Shown here piece by piece: positions 15,363 to 23,580 of a stretch of 34,169 bases of DNA. The notes beneath the pieces were generated by a model. That model saw only the letters and a list, made by a program, of their open reading frames with translations, ran no database searches and had not been told where the DNA came from. A program made the translations under genes and the position numbers. Origin of the DNA: Sporomusa silvacetica DSM 10669. Its GTDB lineage: Bacteria; Bacillota; Negativicutes; Sporomusales; Sporomusaceae. The first letter of the stretch is position 1. Each line of letters starts with the position of its first letter. The stretch lies in contig NZ_LSLK01000048.1 in the NCBI RefSeq assembly GCF_002257705.1, forward strand, positions 1-34,169, read 5' to 3'.

Positions 15363-15406
15363 ATAATCAAATAGTATGATGTTCAAATAAAGGAGGTGAC
15401 AGGTAT

Positions 15407-15817
15407 TTGGAAGACTTAACCCATGAACTTTTTCGCTTTTTTAATGGCTTTTCATCATGGGAAAACTCGGTTATTCGTGCCAGCGATTTAACGGTGTCGG
15501 AAGCTCATGCGATTGAAGTAATTGGTCAGTACGGCCAGATGAATATGAAGAGTGTAGCCATGAAACTGGGGGTAACAACAGGAACAACAACGGTGACAAT
15601 TGATCGGTTGGAGAGGAAAAAATATGCCAAGCGAGAGACAAGCCTGCAGGATAGGCGCGTGTATCTAATCAGTCTTACCGAAAAGGGTTTGCAGGCTTAT
15701 GATGAACACCATAAATATCACTCAGAGTTATCTAGGCAAATCTTGGGAGTATTATCTAAAGAAGAAAGTGAACAGCTATTAGCGACTTTGCAGAAGATAA
15801 ATACTGGGATTTTTTAG
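15407..15817 (+). CDS. MarR-family transcriptional regulator
   Basis: A 136-residue winged-helix regulator. Helices around SEAHAIEVIGQYG and MKSVAMKLGVTTGTTTVTIDRLERKKY (about 45-75) form the HTH. The wing RETSLQDRRVYLISLTEKG (about 77-95) is the MarR signature. The start is a TTG with AAAGGAGGTGA about ten bases upstream; no in-frame ATG fits as well. It is 13 bases from a cation-diffusion-facilitator gene, so it probably controls that exporter. A metal ligand is possible (its N-terminal half has His and Glu residues) but not demonstrated. Confidence 0.92.
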   Translation: MEDLTHELFRFFNGFSSWENSVIRASDLTVSEAHAIEVIGQYGQMNMKSVAMKLGVTTGTTTVTIDRLERKKYAKRETSLQDRRVYLISLTEKGLQAYDEHHKYHSELSRQILGVLSKEESEQLLATLQKINTGIF

Positions 15818-15830
15818 TAAGGGGATTTTA

Positions 15831-16745
15831 ATGAGTAGTTTACATCATCATGACCAGCAGCAGTATGAACCTATAACCCCCAATAATAAGCGCGGGTTAA
15901 GCGTTGCCTTGAGTGCAACAGCCATAATCATGTTCCTGGAGTTCTTTGGTGGGTTGATTACCAATAGTTTGGCGCTTCTATCTGATTCAGGACATATGCT
16001 GAGTGATGTTAGTTCACTGGCACTGAGTCTGGTAGCCATTACTTTTGCAGCTAGGCCGCCTTCATCCAATAAGACCTTTGGCTACCAACGATTTGAAATC
16101 TTGGCGGCTTTGTTTAATGCGTTGACGTTGCTTGCTATTGCTGCTTTTATTACCGTCGAAGCTTACCAAAGATTTCAGCAGCCGCAAGCTGTTGATAGTG
16201 TTTCTATGATAGTGATTGCTTTTATTGGCATGGCTGCCAATGTAATTAGTGCAGTGGCACTGTTAAAGCAGGGAGATGTGAAGGATAATATCAATATTCG
16301 CAGTGCTTACCTGCATGTCATTGGTGATACCTTGAGTTCAGTAGGCGCCATTGTTGCTGGCATACTTATGCAGTTATATTCCTGGTATTGGGTTGATCCG
16401 CTGGTTAGTGTAGTAGTTGCTGTAGTCATCAGTAAAGGTGCTTGGAAGGTTGCCATGCAGGCTTTGCATATCCTGATGGAGGGAGTGCCGCCGGATATTG
16501 ACACAAGTCAGGTACATACCTGTCTGGCATCAATTACTGGTGTAAGCAATGTCCATGAACTACGGGTGTGGAGTCTGACCAGCGGGTGTAATGTGCTCAG
16601 TTGCCACTTGGTGATTGAGAATACGGACAACAGACAAAGTATTTTGACACAAGCTACAAATGATATACGTGAAAAGTTTAAGATTCAGCAAGTGGCTATT
16701 CAGATTGAAACACCTGATTACCAGTGTATGCAGAAAACGATATAA
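15831..16745 (+). CDS. cation diffusion facilitator (CzcD/ZitB-like zinc exporter)
   Basis: A 304-residue membrane antiporter that exports Zn2+ or related divalent cations in exchange for protons. Six transmembrane segments are visible. The zinc-site motifs are SDSGHMLSD (His-x3-Asp, TM2) and HVIGDTLSS (His-x3-Asp, TM5), the HxxxD pair typical of zinc-specific members. The N-terminus has a His-rich patch (SSLHHHDQQQ). A cytoplasmic C-terminal domain follows from about residue 208. It is translated 13 bases after the MarR gene and followed by a terminator, giving a two-gene operon. Confidence 0.94.
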   Translation: MSSLHHHDQQQYEPITPNNKRGLSVALSATAIIMFLEFFGGLITNSLALLSDSGHMLSDVSSLALSLVAITFAARPPSSNKTFGYQRFEILAALFNALTLLAIAAFITVEAYQRFQQPQAVDSVSMIVIAFIGMAANVISAVALLKQGDVKDNINIRSAYLHVIGDTLSSVGAIVAGILMQLYSWYWVDPLVSVVVAVVISKGAWKVAMQALHILMEGVPPDIDTSQVHTCLASITGVSNVHELRVWSLTSGCNVLSCHLVIENTDNRQSILTQATNDIREKFKIQQVAIQIETPDYQCMQKTI

Positions 16746-16795
16746 GAGGAAAAAGGTATTGGCGTCATCTTGGATAGTTAAATAAAAGGGAAATC

Positions 16796-16847
16796 GGTAT
16801 GAAACCGCTTAGACTGCAAAGTCCTTCTGGTTCTTCATACCTTTTTT
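16796..16847 (+). terminator. intrinsic terminator of the MarR-CDF operon
   Basis: GGTATGAA (16796-16803) pairs with TTCATACC (16834-16841), extended by ACC/GGT and an inner GACT/AGTC. Six T residues follow. Confidence 0.85.
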
Positions 16848-16886
16848 GTTGTTATTTACCTAATACTTAAAAAGAGAGGTAACAAA

Positions 16887-16973
16887 ATGGGCTATATAAT
16901 TCCAAATAGCCGAACCCAAAAGAAAAACGATAGGGATTCGATATTTTGTGGAGAACGGCATATGATAAGATAA
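16887..16973 (+). CDS. possible 28-residue small protein
   Basis: A short frame (MGYIIPNSRTQKKNDRD...) with AGAGAGG about six bases before its ATG, in the stretch between the CDF terminator and the VOR-like operon. No membrane segment and no motif. The ribosome-binding site is good, but the frame is short enough to be chance. Confidence 0.25.
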   Translation: MGYIIPNSRTQKKNDRDSIFCGERHMIR

Positions 16974-17033
16974 ATGAACAGTGTCCTGTATAAAAGAACG
17001 CTGTTAAGCCATAATGATCCTCTTTAGTTTGCC

Positions 17034-17062
17034 TTAACAAGTGAACAATGATCGGCTATAAT
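17034..17062 (+). promoter_or_regulatory. promoter of the VOR-like operon
   Basis: TTAACA (17034-17039) and a perfect TATAAT (17057-17062) are separated by 17 bases, about 58 bases upstream of the first coding start. Confidence 0.7.
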
Positions 17063-17119
17063 GAACGAAAGCTTACGGTGTTATATGTTTTCCACAAATA
17101 TATTTAAGGAGTGACAATT

Positions 17120-17323
17120 ATGCCAAAACCAATATTTTTCCAAGAACGGTGTAAAGGCTGCGCCTTATGTACAGTGGCATGTCCAAAAAAGCTGCTGGTA
17201 ATGTCTACAACTTTTAATGGCAAGGGTTATAATTTTTCCACATGTCCTGACGCCTCGGAATGTGTTGGCTGCTGTCTTTGTGCCCGGTCTTGTCCAGATA
17301 TAGTAATTGAGATTCACAAATAA
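17120..17323 (+). CDS. 2-oxoacid:ferredoxin oxidoreductase, delta subunit (ferredoxin)
   Basis: A 67-residue two-cluster ferredoxin subunit with CKGCALCTVACPK and CVGCCLCARSCPD motifs, which bind two [4Fe-4S] clusters and take electrons from the thiamine-diphosphate site. KorD/VorD-type proteins of this size open many such operons. The start is the ATG with AAGGAG eight bases upstream; an earlier GTG overlaps that site. The alpha gene follows after 14 bases. Confidence 0.92.
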   Translation: MPKPIFFQERCKGCALCTVACPKKLLVMSTTFNGKGYNFSTCPDASECVGCCLCARSCPDIVIEIHK

Positions 17324-17337
17324 TAGGAGTGGTGAAC

Positions 17338-18405
17338 ATGTCAGAAAAAGTGCTCATGAAAGGCAATGAGGCTATTGCTGAGGCTGCAGTTACTGCTGGT
17401 TGCCGCCATTATTTTGGCTACCCGATTACACCGCAAACTGAGATACCGGAATATATGTCCAAACGTATGCCACAGGTTGGCGGCGTATTTTTGCAGGCAG
17501 AGAGTGAGATCGCGGCTATTAATATGGTATATGGTGCAGCAGGCGCAGGGGCCAGGGTTATGACTTCTTCCTCCAGCCCAGGAATTAGCTTAAAACAAGA
17601 GGGTATTTCTTATATTGCCGGAGCTGAACTACCCTGTCTTATTGTAAATATTATGCGTGGCGGTCCGGGACTTGGTGGTATCCAGCCGGCACAAAGTGAC
17701 TATTTTCAAGCTACAAAGGGTGGTGGTCATGGCGATTATCATACTATTGTGCTGGCTCCGAATTCGGTTCAGGAAATGGCAGACTTTACTATGTTGGGAT
17801 TTTCATTAGCTGACCAATATCGTAATCCTGTTATGCTATTAGGCGATGGGGTTATTGGTCAAATGATGGAACCGGTTGAAATTAAAGAGAACAATACCAA
17901 GCCTGTGGAAAAGCCGTGGGCTGCTGTTGGAATGCATGGGCGTACTAAGCCCAATATAATTAATTCATTATACCTAAAAGCCAATGAGCTGGAAGACCAT
18001 AATAATCGTTTGCAAAAAAAATATGCTCTCATTCGGGAAAATGAAATGCGTTGGGAAGAAATTTACACCAAGGATGCAAAGCTTATTCTTGTTGCTTACG
18101 GAATTACAGCGCGTATCGCACAGTCGGCGATCGATAAAGCCAGAGAGAATGGTAAAAAGGTAGGTTTGGTACGTCCCATCTCGCTGTGGCCATTCCCTGA
18201 GCCACCATTTTCCCGGCTGTCAAAAACGGCCAAGGCCTTTTTAACGCTTGAGCTAAGCGCTGGACAAATGATTGAAGATGTACGGCTGGCTACTCATGAT
18301 GCTAAGCCTGTGTACTTCTATGGCCGTACCGGCGGCATGATAATGACCCCAATGGAGATTTACCAGGAGATCACCAGGATTCTAGATGGAAAGGAGGACA
18401 AATAA
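17338..18405 (+). CDS. vorB: 2-oxoacid:ferredoxin oxidoreductase, alpha subunit (VorB-like)
   Basis: A 355-residue subunit of a CoA-dependent enzyme that oxidatively decarboxylates a 2-oxoacid to acyl-CoA, CO2 and reduced ferredoxin. It carries the standard GYPITPQTEIPEYM substrate motif, unlike the YPIRP of the oxalate enzyme in the same window. LQAESEIAAINMVYGAAGAGARVMTSSSSPG and MRGGPGLGGIQPAQSDYFQATKGGGHGDY follow, both typical of the VorB group. These act on branched-chain 2-oxoacids such as 3-methyl-2-oxobutanoate, but 2-oxoglutarate is hard to exclude by eye. AGGAG precedes the ATG; a GTG nine bases earlier is rejected. Confidence 0.9.
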   Translation: MSEKVLMKGNEAIAEAAVTAGCRHYFGYPITPQTEIPEYMSKRMPQVGGVFLQAESEIAAINMVYGAAGAGARVMTSSSSPGISLKQEGISYIAGAELPCLIVNIMRGGPGLGGIQPAQSDYFQATKGGGHGDYHTIVLAPNSVQEMADFTMLGFSLADQYRNPVMLLGDGVIGQMMEPVEIKENNTKPVEKPWAAVGMHGRTKPNIINSLYLKANELEDHNNRLQKKYALIRENEMRWEEIYTKDAKLILVAYGITARIAQSAIDKARENGKKVGLVRPISLWPFPEPPFSRLSKTAKAFLTLELSAGQMIEDVRLATHDAKPVYFYGRTGGMIMTPMEIYQEITRILDGKEDK

Positions 18406-18406
18406 C

Positions 18407-19171
18407 ATGGCAGAAGGGTTATTTGCCAGACCAAAAGCATTATTTGACATACCTACTCACTATTGTCCAGGCTGTCATCATGGTATAATTCACCGGTTGG
18501 TAGCTGAGGTAATTGATGAACTTGATATTCAGGAAAAAACAATTGGGGTTGCGCCGGTAGGCTGTTCAGTGCTTGCTTATGAGTATTTCAATGTTGACAT
18601 GATGGAAGCTGCACATGGTCGTGCACCGGCTGTAGCTACCGGTGCCAAACGGGTGCATCCTGACGCTGTTGTATTTACCTATCAAGGCGATGGTGATTTG
18701 GCGGCTATTGGCTGTGCAGAAATTGTCCATGCGGCTGCGCGTGGCGAAAAAATAACGACTATCTTCGTTAATAATGCTATTTATGGTATGACTGGCGGTC
18801 AAATGGCACCCACTAGTCTGGTTGGTCAAGTTACCAGTACATCTCCTTATGGGCGTAACTTAGAGACTGCGGGAATGCCTATTCGGGTATCGGAGATGCT
18901 GGCTACTCTGGACGGCCCTGCCTTTATTGCCCGGGTGGCAGTCAATACACCTGCTAATATGAATAAAGCTAAGGCCGCTATCAAAAAGGCATTTGAGCTT
19001 CAACTCAGCGGCCTAGGGTTTTGCTTAGTAGAAGTACTGTCAATTTGCCCGACAAACTGGGGAAAAACACCGCTTGAAGCCGTTAAATGGCTAGAAGAAA
19101 AGATGGTGCCATACTATCCGCTTGGTGTTTACAAAGATGTGCAGGAGGTGGCAAAATGCGACACGAGATGA
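18407..19171 (+). CDS. 2-oxoacid:ferredoxin oxidoreductase, beta subunit (thiamine-diphosphate binding)
   Basis: The 254-residue thiamine-diphosphate subunit. The N-terminal motif HYCPGCHHGIIHR is the variant form of this family. The cofactor motif GDGDLAAIGCAEIVHAA continues to NNAIYGMTGGQMAPTS. It pairs with the VorB-like alpha subunit, whose stop codon is one base upstream of this ATG; AAAGGAGG lies inside the end of alpha. Its 3' end overlaps the gamma gene by 16 bases. The tight packing indicates one transcript and coupled translation. Confidence 0.92.
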   Translation: MAEGLFARPKALFDIPTHYCPGCHHGIIHRLVAEVIDELDIQEKTIGVAPVGCSVLAYEYFNVDMMEAAHGRAPAVATGAKRVHPDAVVFTYQGDGDLAAIGCAEIVHAAARGEKITTIFVNNAIYGMTGGQMAPTSLVGQVTSTSPYGRNLETAGMPIRVSEMLATLDGPAFIARVAVNTPANMNKAKAAIKKAFELQLSGLGFCLVEVLSICPTNWGKTPLEAVKWLEEKMVPYYPLGVYKDVQEVAKCDTR

Positions 19172-19701
19172 TCATGTCCGGTTTTGGCGGTCAGGGCGTT
19201 TTGCTGATGGGACAGATAGTAACCTATGCAGGTATGCTGGAAGAAAAGCACGTATCATGGATCCCTTCCTATGGTCCTGAGATGCGCGGCGGAACAGCTA
19301 ATTGCTCAGTTATTATTACTGAGGGGTTACCAGGTTCACCGATGGTAGAAGAGGCGACAGCAGCTGTTGTTCTTAATTTACCATCACTCGATAAGTTTGA
19401 GGCTGCCGTTCGGGCAAACGGAGTTTTGATTGTCAATAGCTCATTAATTGACAAAGCAGTTAAAAGGCAAGATATCAAGGTCTATCGTGTGCCGGTAAAT
19501 GATATAGCGATTGAGCTGGGCAACTTGAAAATGGCCAATATGGTGGCACTGGGCGCGCTTATTGCCGCTACCGATGCCGTAGAAATGGAATCGCTGTTTA
19601 CTGCGTTTGCCAAAAAGTTTGCTTCTAAACCGCAGGTCATTGAGGTCAACAAAGCAGCTATTAAACGCGGTTATGACTATGTTAAAAACAACATAGCTTA
19701 A
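19156..19701 (+). CDS. 2-oxoacid:ferredoxin oxidoreductase, gamma subunit
   Basis: The 181-residue gamma subunit completing the complex. Family features are the N-terminal SGFGGQGVLLMGQIV (about residues 8-22) and the WIPSYGPEMRGGTANCSVIIT stretch (about 36-56). The start is the ATG following GCAGGAGGTGG, inside the end of the beta gene. An earlier in-frame start would overlap beta by about 85 bases and lacks a site. No terminator is seen immediately after it. Confidence 0.93.
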   Translation: MRHEMIMSGFGGQGVLLMGQIVTYAGMLEEKHVSWIPSYGPEMRGGTANCSVIITEGLPGSPMVEEATAAVVLNLPSLDKFEAAVRANGVLIVNSSLIDKAVKRQDIKVYRVPVNDIAIELGNLKMANMVALGALIAATDAVEMESLFTAFAKKFASKPQVIEVNKAAIKRGYDYVKNNIA

Positions 19702-19756
19702 GTTAATCAAAAATGGGGCGCAATCCGGCAGGAAATATATTACTAATATAGAATGT

Positions 19757-19784
19757 GTAACCTACTATAAGTTAAGGAGGTTAC
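19757..19784 (+). promoter_or_regulatory. hairpin covering the ribosome-binding site of the DJ-1/PfpI gene
   Basis: GTAACCT (19757-19763) is the exact complement of AGGTTAC (19778-19784), which overlaps the AAGGAGG ribosome-binding site six bases before the ATG at 19790. The stem could limit translation. It is short and may be coincidental. Confidence 0.35.
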
Positions 19785-19789
19785 ATATC

Positions 19790-20359
19790 ATGACGAAGAA
19801 AATTCTTTTACTGACTGGTGACTGTGCGGAAGACTATGAGGTTAAGGTTCCCCAACAAGCGCTGATGATGCTTGGCTACCAAGTTGATGTAGCCGTGCCT
19901 AATAAGAGTGCCGGAGATATGGTTCAGTTGGTTGTACACGACTTTATCGGTCTAGATACCTATGTTGAATTGACTGGTCACCGGATTCCGGTTGATATCG
20001 CAGCCAAAGACGCTAAAGCTGAAGATTATGTTGGGCTGGTAGTTCCTGGCGGTCGTGCTCCTGAATATATTAGGATGTATGATGAGGTTCTCAAACTAGT
20101 GCAAGATTTCTTTGCTGCTGGCAAACCAGTAGCCGCCATTTGTCATGCTACCCAGCTATTGGCTTCGGCGAAAGTATTGGCTGGCAAAACAGTAACTTCC
20201 TATCCGGCTTGTGCCGCTGAGTGCCAATTGGCTGGGGCTGAATGGAAAAACGAGCCGGTTGTTGTCAGTGGCAATTTGGTCACGGCCCAAGCCTGGCCCA
20301 ATCATCCTGCATGGTTAAGAGCTTTTGTTGATCTACTGGGCGCGAAAATCAGTATCTAA
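19790..20359 (+). CDS. DJ-1/PfpI family protein
   Basis: A 189-residue member of the class I glutamine amidotransferase-like superfamily. The nucleophile elbow AAICHATQLLASA contains Cys118 followed by His119, as in PfpI/YhbO proteins, and LVVPGGRAPEY supplies the conserved region before it. Relatives act as intracellular proteases, glyoxalase III-like or deglycase-type stress proteins; the actual reaction here is undetermined. It is a monocistronic gene, bounded downstream by a strong terminator. Confidence 0.92.
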   Translation: MTKKILLLTGDCAEDYEVKVPQQALMMLGYQVDVAVPNKSAGDMVQLVVHDFIGLDTYVELTGHRIPVDIAAKDAKAEDYVGLVVPGGRAPEYIRMYDEVLKLVQDFFAAGKPVAAICHATQLLASAKVLAGKTVTSYPACAAECQLAGAEWKNEPVVVSGNLVTAQAWPNHPAWLRAFVDLLGAKISI

Positions 20360-20390
20360 ATAAGCTGTATACTATAAACTCAATTGCTAT

Positions 20391-20450
20391 GCTAACGGCT
20401 GCAATGACTTAAGAAAAACTTTAGTCATTGCAGCCGTTAGCAATCTTTTT
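20391..20450 (+). terminator. intrinsic terminator after DJ-1/PfpI
   Basis: A 19-bp perfect stem (GCTAACGGCTGCAATGACT at 20391-20409 with its complement at 20423-20441) is followed by AATCTTTTT. It is one of the strongest terminators in the window. Confidence 0.93.
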
Positions 20451-20496
20451 ACTGCTTACTGTTGTTAAAAATTGCCGATTAGGCCATACTATATAT

Positions 20497-20539
20497 AGAC
20501 AGATTTGTCTACTAGAGCTATAATTATACAGTTATAGCT
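20497..20539 (+). promoter_or_regulatory. two inverted repeats upstream of the acyl-CoA synthetase
   Basis: AGACA..TGTCT (20497-20510) and AGCTATAA..TTATAGCT (20516-20539) lie in the short leader before the gene. They look like operator palindromes, for example for a TetR- or MarR-type regulator, but no binding protein can be named. Confidence 0.35.
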
Positions 20540-20565
20540 GATTTTCAGCACTACGAAAGGAAGGG

Positions 20566-22050
20566 GTGCAGTTATTGTTTGTTCATGATCTTATCCTTAA
20601 AGGAACAGTAGACAGCCCGGCTTTTGCCGGTAAAGATAAGGTGTCTTATGGTGAATTGCAAGAGCAAGTAAGGAAATACCGCAATTATTTTTATTCATTA
20701 GGCATTCGGACAGGTGAAAATGTAGGATTATTTTCCCACAATTCGGTTGAGTTCGTATACTGCTATATGGCTATTGTCAGTCTGGGAGCTATCGTTGTCC
20801 CCATTAATTTTCAATTAACTGTCAGAGAAACTACTTTCATTGTTAAAGACGCTAAGATGAGCCATCTCATTACCAGGGAGCGTTTAGCAATTGATTCTGA
20901 GCTTAAGCAACAAGGCTATACGCAGGAAGTTACCCAGCTTGTTATAGCTGACATTAAATTAGTAGTAGAACAGGAGGCATTTTCAACGGCTCCGGCGCTA
21001 GCAGCCGGTTTTGACGAAAATCAGTCTTGCGTTATTATATATACTTCAGGTACAACTGGTATTCCCAAAGGGGCTGTGTTATCCCACAAAAATCTGGTCA
21101 GTGATGCAGTGGCTTTCCGGGGAATGCTGCCGGTGGCTGCTACAGATAATGTATTATGTGTGCTTCCAATGTATCACTGCTTTTCCTGGACGTGCGCTGT
21201 GCTTGTCTCTCTGCTTTGCGGGGCGTCAATTACAATATTGGAAGCTTTTGCGCCCAAAGAAACTATTGCGGCGATTAAAGACTATAAAGTAACAGTTGTC
21301 TACGGAGTGCCTCCTATGTATAATTTTTTTGTTCGTGTTGGGCAGGGCCAAGACTTCTCCGGTGTTAGACACTTTATCTCCGGTGGAGCGTCTTTGCCTG
21401 AAAAAATAGCGCAGCAATTTTCAGACAAATATGGCCAAAAGATTATTGAAGGCTATGGTCTTTCAGAAGCTTCGCCGGTAGTAGCACTTAACCCAGTGTT
21501 GAAGCCAAAATACTGCTCAATTGGCAAAGCTCTCCCTGGCGTAGAGGTAAGGGTGGCTGATCCCAACGGGCAGACTTTGCCGCCAGGGATGGTTGGTGAG
21601 CTTGTCGTGCGTGGGCCAATTGTCATGAAGGGGTATTTTAATCTACCAGCTGAAACGGCTACCACGCTTAAAGATGGCTGGCTTTATACGGGCGATTTAG
21701 CCTATCAAGATTCGGAAGGCTATTTCTTTGTTGTCGATCGCTTGAAGGATTTGATTATTTCCAATGGGGAAAATATTTATCCGCGCGAGATTGAGGAGTT
21801 GCTTTATGCGTACCCAGGTATTATTGAGGCCAGTGTTATTGGTGTCGCTGACGAGCTGCGCGGCCAGGTAGCGCGTGCTTTTATCGTGCTGGCTGAAGGT
21901 CAGCGTTTTGATAAGAAGGCAGTAAGAGAGTATCTTCATGCCAATATTGCCGCTTATAAAATTCCGCGTGATTTCCAGGTGGTGGATGCTTTGCCCAAAA
22001 ATCAGACAGGCAAAATTTTAAAACGTGTGCTGCGCGAACACGTGGGGTAA
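20566..22050 (+). CDS. AMP-forming acyl-CoA synthetase (long-chain fatty acid-CoA ligase type)
   Basis: Activates a carboxylic acid with ATP and CoA through an acyl-adenylate. The 494-residue protein has the phosphate-binding loop IYTSGTTGIPKGAVLSH (about 159-175), the adenine motif GYGLSEASP (about 299-307), the hinge YTGDLAYQDSEGYFFVVDRLKDLI (about 372-395) and the C-terminal catalytic lysine in KNQTGKILKR. It belongs to the FadD/long-chain or medium-chain group; the substrate cannot be told by eye. The start is either GTG at 20566 or TTG at 20575, the latter having AAGGGG about eight bases upstream. It stands alone, followed by a terminator. Confidence 0.9.
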   Translation: MQLLFVHDLILKGTVDSPAFAGKDKVSYGELQEQVRKYRNYFYSLGIRTGENVGLFSHNSVEFVYCYMAIVSLGAIVVPINFQLTVRETTFIVKDAKMSHLITRERLAIDSELKQQGYTQEVTQLVIADIKLVVEQEAFSTAPALAAGFDENQSCVIIYTSGTTGIPKGAVLSHKNLVSDAVAFRGMLPVAATDNVLCVLPMYHCFSWTCAVLVSLLCGASITILEAFAPKETIAAIKDYKVTVVYGVPPMYNFFVRVGQGQDFSGVRHFISGGASLPEKIAQQFSDKYGQKIIEGYGLSEASPVVALNPVLKPKYCSIGKALPGVEVRVADPNGQTLPPGMVGELVVRGPIVMKGYFNLPAETATTLKDGWLYTGDLAYQDSEGYFFVVDRLKDLIISNGENIYPREIEELLYAYPGIIEASVIGVADELRGQVARAFIVLAEGQRFDKKAVREYLHANIAAYKIPRDFQVVDALPKNQTGKILKRVLREHVG

Positions 22051-22057
22051 TGATGGA

Positions 22058-22092
22058 AAGCCAAGTCCTTATAAAGAGGGCTTGGTTTTTTC
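22058..22092 (+). terminator. intrinsic terminator after the acyl-CoA synthetase
   Basis: AAGCCAAGTCC (22058-22068) pairs through G-U-containing stem with GGGCTTGGTTT and is followed by a T tract. Confidence 0.85.
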
Positions 22093-22169
22093 TTGAAAAG
22101 ATTACTATTTGCCTTTATAGTAGTATTCGTAAGTAAGTTTAGTTGTAGTTTTGGTGGAAGGCGATAATT

Positions 22170-22997
22170 ATGATTCGGTTATTAACAGGTGACGACAATC
22201 CTGTGGTCAAAGCCTATTTGGAACGCAACTATATGGAAACCGCTTTACTCAGTGGCAATCTTGCCAGATGTGGTATTGATAACGACAGAATGAGCCGCCG
22301 CTCTGGTGATTATTATGGATACTTTTCTGCGGGCAGATTAGAAGGAATACTCGCCTTCTTTAACTTGGGAAGTGTAGTGCCGCATTTTGAGGCTGCTAAG
22401 GCTATTGGCAGCTTTATTGAAATCATGCGCCAACGTAGATTTGAAGTATTGGTTGGTATGAAAAGGTTAGTGGAGCCTTTATGTTTGGCGCTGGCTCCCT
22501 ATAAAAAAGTGCGTGACTGTGAGAATAGTTTTTATTTGGTTAACCATGAAATAAGGCCATATTCCCTCGCCTGTTTACACCAAATTGCTGCTGTGGAAGC
22601 AGTAGACAGGGAGATGGCACTTACCTTTATTGTGGAGGCCTACAGGCAGGGATTTAAACGCCGCTTTAACCAAGAATTGGCGGTCAAACTTATTGAAGAT
22701 CGTGGTCTGGAAGAAACTTTGCTGTTTTTGCTTATAAACAAAGTGCCTGTGGCTCAGGCTATCATTCAGGTAGCTAGCGGCCAGATTAATCAGATTGGTG
22801 GTGTCTATACCAGTGAGCATAGTCGGGGTAAGGGGTATTGTAAGGCTCTGGTTGCTGAATTGTGCAGGCAGATTCATGCTGCTGGCAAGATTCCCACGTT
22901 AATGGTACGAAAAGACAATAGTCCGGCGCTGAGAGCCTATCAAGCCTTGGGGTTTGCTTACTATGATGAATATCTAATCGTAAAATTTGTAGTGTAA
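22170..22997 (+). CDS. GNAT-family N-acetyltransferase
   Basis: A 275-residue protein whose C-terminal third is a GNAT domain. The acetyl-CoA pyrophosphate loop is in GGVYTSEHSRGKGYCKALVAELC (about 209-231), and the final strands are in VRKDNSPALRAYQALGFAYYDEY. The N-terminal 130 residues resemble a degenerate first GNAT-like half, as in two-domain members. The acceptor substrate is unknown. AAGGCGATAATT is a weak site before the ATG. UbiX follows 15 bases after the stop, so co-transcription is likely. Confidence 0.88.
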   Translation: MIRLLTGDDNPVVKAYLERNYMETALLSGNLARCGIDNDRMSRRSGDYYGYFSAGRLEGILAFFNLGSVVPHFEAAKAIGSFIEIMRQRRFEVLVGMKRLVEPLCLALAPYKKVRDCENSFYLVNHEIRPYSLACLHQIAAVEAVDREMALTFIVEAYRQGFKRRFNQELAVKLIEDRGLEETLLFLLINKVPVAQAIIQVASGQINQIGGVYTSEHSRGKGYCKALVAELCRQIHAAGKIPTLMVRKDNSPALRAYQALGFAYYDEYLIVKFVV

Positions 22998-23012
22998 TTT
23001 GGAGGAATGCTT

Positions 23013-23564
23013 ATGCGCATAGCTGTGGGTGTTACCGGTGCAAGCGGCGCCATATATGGCTATACTCTAATTAAAGCTTTGTATGATCTGGGGATCGAAG
23101 TTCACGCTGTTTATACCGATATGGGCCTCAAGGTGCTAGAATATGAATGTGGCCACAGTATAGAAGTCATCCAAAAATATGCTACCGTGTACGATAACGC
23201 AGATCTGTTTGCGCCGCTGGCCAGTGGCTCCTTTAAGATGAACGGCATGGTGGTTGTGCCTTGCTCTATGCATACATTAGGAGCCTTGGCTGGTGCCAGC
23301 GGGCGGGATTTGCTGACAAGGGCGGCTGACGTAACTCTCAAAGAAGGAAGAAAACTTGTGGTAGTGCCCCGGGAGACACCGATGACGCCTATTCATTTGG
23401 AGAATATGCTCAAGCTGGCGCGCTCTGGCGTGGTAGTTATGCCAGCGGCTCCCGGATTTTATCATAAGCCAGCCACAGTAGATGATATAGTGGCTTTTAT
23501 GGCCGGAAAGATATTAGATATCTTTGATATAGAACATGCATTATTCAAACGCTGGGGAAATTAG
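23013..23564 (+). CDS. ubiX: UbiX-type flavin prenyltransferase
   Basis: Attaches a dimethylallyl group to reduced FMN, making the prenylated flavin cofactor of UbiD-type decarboxylases. The 183-residue protein shows GVTGASGAIYGYTLIKAL (FMN-binding N-terminus), VVPCSMHTLGALAGASGRDLLTRAADVTLKEGRKLVVVPRETP and VVMPAAPGFYHKP, all family hallmarks. GGAGGA lies six bases before the chosen ATG; an ATG two codons earlier sits too close. No ubiD gene is in the window, so its client lies elsewhere. The deaminase gene starts 17 bases later, suggesting a GNAT-ubiX-deaminase transcript. Confidence 0.93.
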   Translation: MRIAVGVTGASGAIYGYTLIKALYDLGIEVHAVYTDMGLKVLEYECGHSIEVIQKYATVYDNADLFAPLASGSFKMNGMVVVPCSMHTLGALAGASGRDLLTRAADVTLKEGRKLVVVPRETPMTPIHLENMLKLARSGVVVMPAAPGFYHKPATVDDIVAFMAGKILDIFDIEHALFKRWGN

Positions 23565-23580
23565 CAAAGGGGTGGAGCAG

